7,377 nucleotides of DNA from contig DAOWDD010000021.1 in assembly GCA_030639215.1 (NCBI GenBank), positions 1 through 7,377 on the forward strand, given 5' to 3'. The notes below the pieces were generated by a model. The model was not told the DNA's origin, did no database searches, and saw only the letters and a list, made by a program, of their open reading frames with translations. Position numbers and translations under genes: made by a program. The DNA comes from Dehalococcoidia bacterium. Its GTDB lineage: Bacteria > Chloroflexota > Dehalococcoidia > Dehalococcoidales > UBA5760. Of the stretch, positions 1-6,417 are shown piece after piece (within the stretch, counting starts at the first letter, position 1; each line of letters opens with the position of its first letter).

Positions 1-4
1 CATC

Positions 5-10
5 GGGAGG
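5..10 (+). promoter_or_regulatory. Shine-Dalgarno site of the radical SAM gene
   Basis: The sequence GGGAGG lies 7 bases before a TTG codon at 18-20. This near-ideal ribosome binding site decides for the TTG start over the first internal ATG at codon 48. The protein that follows the TTG also carries the N-terminal [11 protein letters not shown] stretch that I recall as conserved in this family, so it would be lost with the later start. Confidence 0.75.
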
Positions 11-17
11 AAACACT

Positions 18-1865
18 TTGACCGAGCTCGATAGCATACTGCATCAGGTAAGCCGCCCGGCCCGCTACAGCGGGGGCGAATGGAACAGCACCGTCAAGGA
101 CTGGGATAAGACCCTCATCCGGGTCGCCCTCTCCTACCCGGACCTGTATGAAATAGGCATGTCCACCCTGGCGCTGCCCATCCTCTACGAGCTTATCAAC
201 GCTCAAGCGGACGTCCTTGCGGAAAGGGTCTATGCCCCGTGGCCGGATATGGAAGCGGTAATGCGTGAGCAGGGCATCCCCCTCTTCAGCCTTGAGTCCA
301 GGCGCCCGCTCAAAGATTTTGATGTTATCGGCTTTTCCTTAGGCTACGAGCTGACCTATACCAATGTGCTGAATATGCTGCACCTGGCCGGGATACCGGT
401 GCTCGCTGCGGAGAGAGACGGTGCCTACCCGTTAGTAATCGCCGGCGGCTGCTGCACCCTCAACCCGGAGCCAATGGCCGACTTCATTGACCTTTTCGTC
501 ATCGGGGAAGGTGAAGAGGTAGTCCCGGAGCTGCTTGACTGCCTGCGGGAGGGGAAAATAAGCGGAGCCACCAAAGAAGAGCTGCTACGCCGGCTGGCCG
601 CCATACCCGGCATCTATGTACCCGGGCTGTACCAGGTACAATATGATGCCAGCGGGCTGTTCAAAGAGATTACCCCTACCGCCGCCGAGGCCAGCCCCCG
701 CATCGAACGGCGGATAGTAAGCAAGCTGCCGCCACCACCCACCCACCCGGTGGTCCCCTACCTTGAGACGGTCCACGACCGCGGCGCAATAGAGATACAG
801 CGGGGCTGCAGCCGCGGCTGCCGCTTCTGCCAGGCAGGGACTGCCTACCGCCCGGTACGTGAACGCCCCCAGGAAGAGGTGATGTGGGCACTGGGAGAGC
901 TTATTACCAACTGCGGCTATAGCGAGGCCTCCCTGGTCTCACTAAGCTCGAGTGACTACCCCCGTATTGACGAGCTGGTAGCCAGACTCTTCCGCCGCTA
1001 TCAGGCGGACAACCTTGTCCTGTCACTGCCCAGCCTGCGTATTGACAGCTTCTCGGTAAGGCTGCTCGACTCCCTGGCCGCCCACAAGAGGACCGGCCTC
1101 ACCTTTGCCCCCGAGGCGGGCAGCGAGAGACTGCGGCAGGCCATCAACAAGAATACCAGTGATGATACCATCCTGGAAACGGCCGCCGAGGCCTTTGCCC
1201 GCGGCTGGAGCGGCCTCAAGCTCTACTTTATGCTCGGCCTGCCCACCGAGACCGCCGCTGATATCGAGGCGATAATCAAGCTGGTGGAACGTCTCAGCCT
1301 GCCGGGCAGAAAGACAAAGGGGAGAAGGCCCCAGATAAGAATCAGCCTGTCTACCTTCGTCCCCAAGCCTCACACACCCTTCCAGTGGGTCGCCCAGGAA
1401 AGCGAGCAGCAGCTAAGCGCTAAACACGAACTCCTCAAACAGGGACTGCGCCGTAAGGAGGTCCGGCTCTCCTGGCAGGACCCCGAGGTCAGCCTGCTTG
1501 AGGCAGCACTTTCCCGGGGAGACCGGCGCCTGGGTAGGGTCATCTACCTCGCCTGGCAGAAGGGCTCAGTCTTTGACGGCTGGGGTGAACACTTCAACTA
1601 CCAGAACTGGCTCAGTGCCTTTGCCGAAGCCGGGCTTGAGCCCGCTTTTTATGCCCAGCGGCAGCGCCCCCTGGATGAGCCCCTGCCCTGGGCACACATT
1701 GATGCCGGTATAAGGGAAGCCTTTCTCAAGCGAGAATATAGCTACGCCCTGGAAGACAGGGTGACCACTGACTGCCGCTACCAGGACTGCAATGCCTGCG
1801 GACTGGAGCGCCGGCAAGACGCCTGCCAGCAAAAGTACCGGAACGTCAGCCAAAAGAGGCAATAG
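18..1865 (+). CDS. B12-binding-like radical SAM protein (TIGR03960-type family)
   Basis: A complete 615-residue radical SAM enzyme of unknown substrate, starting at TTG and ending at TAG. Residues about 35-185 resemble the cobalamin-binding (Rossmann-like) domain found ahead of many radical SAM domains, including an IGEGEE motif at 162-167; the classical DxHxxG cobalamin-ligand motif is not visible. The radical SAM core follows, with the [4Fe-4S]-binding CSRGCRFC motif (C264, C268, C271), LGLPTE at 406-411 and [11 protein letters not shown] at 447-457. This order matches the family called TIGR03960, whose members are often encoded beside, or fused to, a DUF2344 (TIGR03936) protein. The C-terminus holds four more cysteines (C586, C591, C594, C603) that could bind a second cluster or another metal. 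Family assignment is strong; the reaction is unknown. RNA or tRNA modification is only a guess. No DUF2344 partner lies downstream, because the gene runs head-on into gyrA. Confidence 0.88.
   Translation: MTELDSILHQVSRPARYSGGEWNSTVKDWDKTLIRVALSYPDLYEIGMSTLALPILYELINAQADVLAERVYAPWPDMEAVMREQGIPLFSLESRRPLKDFDVIGFSLGYELTYTNVLNMLHLAGIPVLAAERDGAYPLVIAGGCCTLNPEPMADFIDLFVIGEGEEVVPELLDCLREGKISGATKEELLRRLAAIPGIYVPGLYQVQYDASGLFKEITPTAAEASPRIERRIVSKLPPPPTHPVVPYLETVHDRGAIEIQRGCSRGCRFCQAGTAYRPVRERPQEEVMWALGELITNCGYSEASLVSLSSSDYPRIDELVARLFRRYQADNLVLSLPSLRIDSFSVRLLDSLAAHKRTGLTFAPEAGSERLRQAINKNTSDDTILETAAEAFARGWSGLKLYFMLGLPTETAADIEAIIKLVERLSLPGRKTKGRRPQIRISLSTFVPKPHTPFQWVAQESEQQLSAKHELLKQGLRRKEVRLSWQDPEVSLLEAALSRGDRRLGRVIYLAWQKGSVFDGWGEHFNYQNWLSAFAEAGLEPAFYAQRQRPLDEPLPWAHIDAGIREAFLKREYSYALEDRVTTDCRYQDCNACGLERRQDACQQKYRNVSQKRQ
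1846..1865. other. 20-base convergent overlap of two coding regions
   Basis: The + strand radical SAM gene ends with TAG at 1863-1865, while the - strand gyrA gene ends with TGA at 1848-1846. The last six sense codons plus stop of one gene are therefore antisense to the end of the other. I see no hairpin followed by a T-run on either strand within about 60 bases of the overlap, so the two transcripts probably run into each other's coding region or end by a factor-dependent route. Confidence 0.9.
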
Positions 1866-4287
1866 CCACTACGGTATCGTCACCCTTCATCCGCATCAGG
1901 GTCACCCCCTGCGTATTCCTGCCCTGAACGGAGATGCCACCCTTATCGGGATCCTTCTCCCTGACCATAGTACGGGTGATAATGCCGTCAGCCGAGATAA
2001 TCATCAGCTGCTGCGAACGGGAGACCAGCTTGGCGTCAATAACCTGGCCGGTTTTTTCAACGACCTTGAAGGTCCTCACCCCGCCGCCGCCGCGGTGCTG
2101 CCGGGGGTACTCCCCGACGGGGGTAAGCTTACCGAAGCCCCTGGTAGTGACTATCAGCAGATAGGCCTCAGGATAAACGACACCCATACTGACAACGCGG
2201 TCATCCCCCAGTAGACGGATGCCCCGCACCCCACCACTGGTCCGGGAGCTGGCCCGGAGCTCGGTGACAGTGAACCTGATTGACTGGCCCTTTCTGGTTA
2301 CCAGGACGATATCATCCTGACCATTGGCCAGGTTCGCCGATACCAGCTCGTCACTCTCTTCCAGGTCCATAGCGATAAGCCCGCTGCTACGCACCTGGGC
2401 AAACCTTTCCACCGCCGTCTTTTTTACCTCGCCGCAACAGGTGGCCATCAGCAGGTAGTCACCCTGCTTAAAATCAGTCACCACCACCATCGAGGTGACC
2501 CTCTCCCTCTCAACGACCGGGAAGAGATTGACCACCGCAGTGCCCTTACCGGTGCGGGAGCTATCGGGAATCTCGTGGCACTTGAGGCTGAAGACCTTAC
2601 CCCGGTTGGTAAAGAAGAAGAGCCTATCATGGGTATCCGCTACCACCAACAGCCTGACGGCATCTTCCTCCCGGGTCGGGTGCGCCTGGATACCGTGCCC
2701 GCCACGGTGCTGCGCCCGGTAGGACTGAGAGGGCACCCTCTTGACAAACCCCCGGTTACTCAGGGTTACCACCACCCTCTGGTGAGGGATGAGGTCCTCT
2801 TCACTGAATTCGATGACTTCCTGTTCCTTTATCTCGGTGCGCCGCGGGTCGGCATATTTAGCCCTTAATTCGCCCACATCCTCCTTCACCAGCATAAGTA
2901 TCCGCCTGGGGTTAGCCAGCAGTTCTTCCAGGTAGGCGATGGTCTTCAACACCTCAGCATACTCATCGAGGATCTTCTGCCGCTCCAGACCGGCCAGGCG
3001 GCGCAGCGGCATATCAAGAATAGCCTGTGCCTGCGTCTGGGACAGGCTGAAGGTGCTGATAAGATTCTGGCGAGCCGCCTCAGCCGTCGCCGATTTCCGG
3101 ATGGTGGCAATCACCGCATCGATATTATCCAGGGCAATCTTAAGCCCTTCCAGGATATGGGCCCTCGCTTTAGCCTCCTTCAACTCAAACCGGGAGCGCC
3201 GGGTGATAACCCGGCTGCGAAAGTCGATGTGGTACTGCAGCGCTTCCTTAAGGCTGATTACCCTGGGCTGCCCGTCGACCAGCGCCAGCATGTTAATGAA
3301 GAAAGACGACTGCATTGCGGTATGCTTGTAGAGGGCGTTAAGTACCGGCTGCGGCTGGGCATCCCTTCTCAGCTCAATAACCAGCCGCATGCCCTGGCGG
3401 TCCGATTCATCACGGATTTCACTGATACCCTTGACCTTCTTGTCCTTGACCAGCTGCGCCATCCTCTCCACCAGGGCCGCCTTGTTCGTCTGGTAAGGGA
3501 GCTCGGTAACCACTATCTGGCGGTGCCCGGCCTCCTTAGCATCCTCCACCAGGTGGGCCTTAGCCCGGACCACCACCTTACCGTGCCCGGTAGCATAGGC
3601 GCTCTGAATACCGTCCCGCCCCAGGATGATGCCGGCGGTGGGGAAATCAGGCCCCTTGACAAACTGAAGCAGTTCGTTAACCGTAGCCTCCGGATTATCA
3701 ATGAGATAGGCGATGGCATCACAGATTTCGCCCAGATTATGAGGTGGGATGTTGGTCGCCATACCGACCGCAATGCCGGAGCTGCCGTTAAGCAGCAGGT
3801 TGGGCAGGCGGGCCGGCAGCACCATCGGCTCCTTGAGGCTGTTATCAAAGTTGGGCATGAAATCCACGGTATCTTTATCAATGTCAACCAGCATCTGCTC
3901 GGAAATAGAAGCCAGGCGCACCTCGGTATAACGCATCGCCGCCGGCGGGTCATTGTCCACGCTGCCAAAGTTCCCCTGCCCGTCAACAAGGGTACTCCGC
4001 ATCGAGAAGTCCTGCGCCATACGCACCATAGCATCATAAACAGAGGTATCGCCGTGGGGGTGGTATTTACCCAGGACCTCACCAACGACACGGGCGCTCT
4101 TCTTATAGGGGCCGGTATGCTTTAGGCCCAGGCCGTCCATAGCGTAGAGGATACGCCGGTGCACCGGCTTCAGCCCATCCCTCACGTCGGGTAAGGCGCG
4201 GGAAACGATAACACTCATCGCATAGTCAAGATAGGAGCTCTTTATCTCTTCTTCTATGTTTATCGCTCTTACTTTACCTACTACCAT
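1846..4287 (-). CDS. gyrA: DNA gyrase subunit A
   Basis: An 813-residue GyrA, the DNA-breaking and rejoining subunit that works with GyrB as an A2B2 complex to add negative supercoils. The N-terminal breakage-reunion domain starts with the usual region and has KPVHRR at 40-45, the quinolone-determining segment [10 protein letters not shown] (76-85), and the catalytic tyrosine Y120 in AMRYTE, next to R119. [18 protein letters not shown] (about 167-184) includes the DNA-bending isoleucine I172. The C-terminal beta-pinwheel begins near residue 500. Its GyrA box is QHRGGHG (526-532), a variant of the usual Q(R/K)RGG(R/K)G, and a box-like QHRGGGG recurs at 730-736. The box separates gyrase A from topoisomerase IV ParC. 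There is no acidic C-terminal tail; the protein ends in VVAIASFG. The ATG at 4287 fits the normal GyrA N-terminus and lies 15 bases after the TPR gene, so co-transcription is likely. Confidence 0.97.
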   Translation of the reverse strand: MVVGKVRAINIEEEIKSSYLDYAMSVIVSRALPDVRDGLKPVHRRILYAMDGLGLKHTGPYKKSARVVGEVLGKYHPHGDTSVYDAMVRMAQDFSMRSTLVDGQGNFGSVDNDPPAAMRYTEVRLASISEQMLVDIDKDTVDFMPNFDNSLKEPMVLPARLPNLLLNGSSGIAVGMATNIPPHNLGEICDAIAYLIDNPEATVNELLQFVKGPDFPTAGIILGRDGIQSAYATGHGKVVVRAKAHLVEDAKEAGHRQIVVTELPYQTNKAALVERMAQLVKDKKVKGISEIRDESDRQGMRLVIELRRDAQPQPVLNALYKHTAMQSSFFINMLALVDGQPRVISLKEALQYHIDFRSRVITRRSRFELKEAKARAHILEGLKIALDNIDAVIATIRKSATAEAARQNLISTFSLSQTQAQAILDMPLRRLAGLERQKILDEYAEVLKTIAYLEELLANPRRILMLVKEDVGELRAKYADPRRTEIKEQEVIEFSEEDLIPHQRVVVTLSNRGFVKRVPSQSYRAQHRGGHGIQAHPTREEDAVRLLVVADTHDRLFFFTNRGKVFSLKCHEIPDSSRTGKGTAVVNLFPVVERERVTSMVVVTDFKQGDYLLMATCCGEVKKTAVERFAQVRSSGLIAMDLEESDELVSANLANGQDDIVLVTRKGQSIRFTVTELRASSRTSGGVRGIRLLGDDRVVSMGVVYPEAYLLIVTTRGFGKLTPVGEYPRQHRGGGGVRTFKVVEKTGQVIDAKLVSRSQQLMIISADGIITRTMVREKDPDKGGISVQGRNTQGVTLMRMKGDDTVVAIASFG

Positions 4288-4298
4288 ACTTACTGAAA

Positions 4299-4304
4299 CC
4301 TCTT
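4299..4304 (-). promoter_or_regulatory. Shine-Dalgarno site of gyrA, overlapping the upstream stop codon
   Basis: On the - strand AAGAGG lies 11 bases before the gyrA ATG and overlaps the TAA stop of the TPR gene (4305-4303). The spacing is on the long side. The overlap suggests that ribosomes finishing the TPR gene could help start gyrA translation, which is inference from position only. Confidence 0.5.
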
Positions 4305-5097
4305 ATTCTTCATTACCCTTATCCTTAAGCTCAGGGGCACTCTCGGGCGGTAGCTCTATTCCCCCCGTCGCGATTACGCTATAATCAGGCTCTTCCTCCG
4401 CCTCTTCAGACTCCAGCTCGTGCTTAACTCTCTCACTGATATAAGGCCGAGGGCTCTTAACACTCTTTACCGGGAAGGAAGGCCGGTTGGCCTGAGAGGG
4501 GTCCTGATATATCTCCTTGATGATGACGGTTACCCTATCCGCCGCCGCGCTGACGATAGCGGCGGAATACCGGTTGCCACCCTCGATTAACCGGATAAGC
4601 CGCTGCCCATCTTTGGACCCGACCTGCCCCAGGTACTCACCCCGACCATTCTCCACCACTAAACCGGCCCCGTCTACCCTCAAGTAGACCTTGTCCCCGG
4701 CTCCCATCTTCGCCAGCACCTGCGGCGGCCCCAGGTGGCAAAGGTCAACCACCCCGGCCTTGCCGGGCTCCTCAATAAAGTGCTGCGGCTCGACATAGGG
4801 ATTATCATTCAGGTCGACGGCGACCTCATCTAAATGGGCCAACCGGTTAAGGTTCTTCTGGGCAATGGCATTATAAGGGTCAAACTCAATAGCCCGGCTG
4901 TAGGCCTCCCGGGCACGAGAAAACTCGCCCAGCTCCGTATAGGCTCTGCCCAACCGATTGTAAGCGCTGACATCGCCGGGGAAGCTCTCTATCAGGTTCT
5001 GGTTCGCCGCCACCGCCTCCCGCCAGCGGCCCTGCATCGCCAGATCAATCGCCTGCTTACCGCGCTGCTGTCTTGATCCTGCTGATTCTTCTCCCAT
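4303..5097 (-). CDS. TPR-repeat protein with a central beta-rich domain, function unknown
   Basis: A 264-residue protein that I do not recognise as a named gene. There is no signal peptide or membrane segment, so it is probably cytoplasmic. Residues about 10-88 contain two clear tetratricopeptide repeats plus the start of a third; the second reads YNRLGRAYTELGEFSRAREA (46-65) and is followed by YSRAIEFDP. TPRs usually bind other proteins. Residues about 112-197 look like a compact beta domain: GDKVYLRVDG, then VVENGRGEYLGQVG, then RLIRLIEGGNRYSAAIV, then RVTVIIKEIYQ. This pattern reminds me of HIRAN or SH3-like folds, but that is a weak resemblance. The C-terminus from about 200 is probably disordered, with an acidic stretch ESEEAEEEP (229-237). 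It sits between lysC (44 bases upstream) and gyrA (15 bases downstream) on the same strand. ATG at 5097 is preceded by GGAG at 10 bases. Confidence 0.85.
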   Translation of the reverse strand: MGEESAGSRQQRGKQAIDLAMQGRWREAVAANQNLIESFPGDVSAYNRLGRAYTELGEFSRAREAYSRAIEFDPYNAIAQKNLNRLAHLDEVAVDLNDNPYVEPQHFIEEPGKAGVVDLCHLGPPQVLAKMGAGDKVYLRVDGAGLVVENGRGEYLGQVGSKDGQRLIRLIEGGNRYSAAIVSAAADRVTVIIKEIYQDPSQANRPSFPVKSVKSPRPYISERVKHELESEEAEEEPDYSVIATGGIELPPESAPELKDKGNEE

Positions 5098-5107
5098 ATA
5101 ACACCAT

Positions 5108-5111
5108 CTCC
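5108..5111 (-). promoter_or_regulatory. Shine-Dalgarno site of the TPR gene
   Basis: GGAG on the - strand lies 10 bases before the ATG at 5097. An ATG immediately after this GGAG is out of frame with the TPR protein and too close to the site to be used, so the start at 5097 stands. Confidence 0.5.
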
Positions 5112-5141
5112 GCAGCCGTCGCCGGTTATATCGGCTCCGGC

Positions 5142-5627
5142 CTAGTCCTTGACCTCCAGCTCAAACGCCCGGTGTAAGGCACGCACTGCCTTCTTGACCT
5201 TTGCCTCATCAATGATACAGGTTATCCTTATCTCCGAGGTAGTAATCAGCTGAATGTTAATGCCCTGCTCACCGAGCACCTGAAACATTTTCGCCGCATA
5301 GCCCGGCGTGTTCTGCATCCCGGTGCCGACGATGCTGACCTTACCCAGGCTGGCGTCACTAACACACTCCCTTGCCTCAATCAACCCGGCTATCGGCTCT
5401 ACAACACGCATCGCCTCAGCCAGGTCACTCTTAGCGACGGTAAAGGTCAAATCGGTGACATTATCGAGGCCGGCGTTCTGCACAATGGTATCAATGCTGA
5501 TGCCAGCCTCGGCTAACGGCTGGAAGATGGATGAGGCGATACCCGGCCGGTCAGAAACACCGACCACGGTTATTTTTGCCACATCAAGGTCGTAGGCGAC
5601 ACCCCTCACCTTATTTCGCACTTCCAT
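5142..5627 (-). CDS. lysC: Probable internal-start product: aspartokinase beta (regulatory) subunit
   Basis: In frame within lysC, codon 246 is an ATG preceded at 5 bases by GGAGGAG, a much stronger ribosome binding site than that of the full-length gene. Translation from here would give a 161-residue protein holding only the two ACT domains and sharing the stop codon at 5142. Bacillus subtilis LysC beta is about 163 residues and Corynebacterium glutamicum beta about 172, both made from in-frame internal starts, and the alpha2beta2 enzyme uses beta to form the lysine/threonine binding sites. The position, length and site strength all fit. Expression itself cannot be seen from sequence. Confidence 0.68.
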   Translation of the reverse strand: MEVRNKVRGVAYDLDVAKITVVGVSDRPGIASSIFQPLAEAGISIDTIVQNAGLDNVTDLTFTVAKSDLAEAMRVVEPIAGLIEARECVSDASLGKVSIVGTGMQNTPGYAAKMFQVLGEQGINIQLITTSEIRITCIIDEAKVKKAVRALHRAFELEVKD

Positions 5628-6362
5628 AGACGCTCCTCCATGAATTAATGTGCCCGGCTCTTGAGAGAAGCTGGAGGCTACCAGGATGGGGATACCATAT
5701 AGCTCCCCCAGCTCAACCGCCCGGGGGTGCATTACCTTGGTCCCGTAGATCGCCAGCTCCAGCATCTCATCATAGCCGATCTCGGCTAGCGGGCGGGCCT
5801 CGGGAACAAGCCGCGGGTCGGCAGTATAGACGCCCTCAACATCGGTGTATATCTGGCACCCTTCCACCCCCAGGCTGGCCGCCAGGGCTACCGCGGTGGT
5901 ATCAGAACCGCCCCTACCCAGAGTGGTCACATCCATCTCATCGGTAACGCCCTGAAACCCGGCCACGATAACGATATTCCCCTTCTCCAGCTCCTTGACC
6001 ACTCTCCGCACCTCAATCTTAAGGATGCGAGCCCGGCTATGAGCGGAGTCGGTCCTTATCCCGGCCTGAGCGCCGCTCAAGCTGATCGCCTGGTATCCCA
6101 TTTCCTTCAAGGCCATCGCCAGCAGAGTGCTGGAGACAAGTTCACCGGTGGAGAGCAAGATGTCAAACTCCCTCACGTCAGGTCGGTCGGTAACCTGATA
6201 GGCCAGATCAATGAGCTCATCGGTAGTATCTCCCATTGCCGAGACGACCACCACCACCTGGTTGCCCTCATCCCTAGCGGCAGCGATGCGCCGGGCGACG
6301 TTCTTAATCCGCCCAGCATCAGCTACCGACGAACCGCCATACTTCTGCACAATTAACGCCAT
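5142..6362 (-). CDS. lysC: Aspartate kinase (aspartokinase), alpha subunit
   Basis: A 406-residue aspartokinase that phosphorylates L-aspartate with ATP to 4-phospho-L-aspartate, the first step towards lysine, threonine, methionine and diaminopimelate. The amino acid kinase domain covers about 1-240: KYGGSS at 7-12 at the substrate/ATP site, STGE at 71-74, GRGGSDTTA at 149-157 and TDVEGVYTADPR at 173-184. Two ACT domains follow, about 264-330 (beginning ITVVGVSDRPGIAS) and 342-403 (beginning VSIVGTGMQNTPG), which normally bind lysine and/or threonine for feedback inhibition. It is a stand-alone kinase with no homoserine dehydrogenase fused. Length and layout match the alpha/beta type of Bacillus subtilis (408 residues). 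The ATG start gives the standard MALIVQKYGGSS beginning, but its Shine-Dalgarno is weak (AGG, 11 bases away). It lies 55 bases after the ApgM-family gene and is probably co-transcribed with it. Confidence 0.96.
   Translation of the reverse strand: MALIVQKYGGSSVADAGRIKNVARRIAAARDEGNQVVVVVSAMGDTTDELIDLAYQVTDRPDVREFDILLSTGELVSSTLLAMALKEMGYQAISLSGAQAGIRTDSAHSRARILKIEVRRVVKELEKGNIVIVAGFQGVTDEMDVTTLGRGGSDTTAVALAASLGVEGCQIYTDVEGVYTADPRLVPEARPLAEIGYDEMLELAIYGTKVMHPRAVELGELYGIPILVASSFSQEPGTLIHGGASMEVRNKVRGVAYDLDVAKITVVGVSDRPGIASSIFQPLAEAGISIDTIVQNAGLDNVTDLTFTVAKSDLAEAMRVVEPIAGLIEARECVSDASLGKVSIVGTGMQNTPGYAAKMFQVLGEQGINIQLITTSEIRITCIIDEAKVKKAVRALHRAFELEVKD
5633..5639 (-). promoter_or_regulatory. Internal Shine-Dalgarno site inside lysC
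   Basis: GGAGGAG on the - strand, 5 bases before the ATG at 5627-5625. It is made from two consecutive GGA glycine codons (G242-G243), and the bases just upstream (ATTAATTCAT) are A/T-rich in an otherwise GC-rich gene. Both features favour an accessible start site. Confidence 0.65.
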
Positions 6363-6417
6363 CTAGTCTTTAACCTAAAGCCAAGTAATCTGCCCGGTTG
6401 ATAGTTCAGACACCGGA
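6363..6417 (-). other. 55-base gap between the ApgM-family gene and lysC
   Basis: This gap holds a weak AGG ribosome binding core at 6374-6376 for lysC. A 5-base inverted repeat (CCGGT at 6394-6398, ACCGG at 6412-6416, 13-base loop) has no T-run after it on the - strand. I see neither a clear promoter nor a terminator nor a T-box-like or lysine riboswitch-like structure, and the space is too small for a riboswitch. Confidence 0.5.

Noticed and set aside
1811..1829. Inverted repeat (CTGGCA / TGCCGG on the - strand) shortly after the gyrA stop, as a possible gyrA terminator
   Set aside because: The stem is only six pairs including a G-U pair, no T-run follows it, and it codes for part of the radical SAM protein.
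1792..2214. A 140-codon + strand frame spanning the end of the radical SAM gene and the end of gyrA
   Set aside because: It lies wholly within two real genes on other frames and has no ribosome binding site or recognisable domain.
3513..4091. A 192-codon open frame on the - strand in another frame of gyrA
   Set aside because: Its translation is rich in Arg, Trp, Cys and Pro with no motif, the typical look of an out-of-frame reading of a GC-rich gene.
3157..4125. A 322-codon open frame on the + strand opposite gyrA
   Set aside because: It is antisense to the strongly conserved catalytic part of gyrA, and its translation shows no recognisable domain. Long antisense frames are expected from GC-rich codon use.
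5114..5141. Inverted repeats (GCCGG / CCGGC, AGCCG / CGGCT) in the gap after lysC, as a possible terminator or attenuator
   Set aside because: The stems are 4-5 pairs with no T-run on the - strand, and the downstream TPR gene starts normally. GC-rich sequence gives such short repeats by chance.
6394..6416. CCGGT / ACCGG inverted repeat before lysC as a regulatory hairpin or operator
   Set aside because: Five pairs with a 13-base loop are too weak, and no leader peptide, T-box or lysine riboswitch elements can fit in the 55-base gap.
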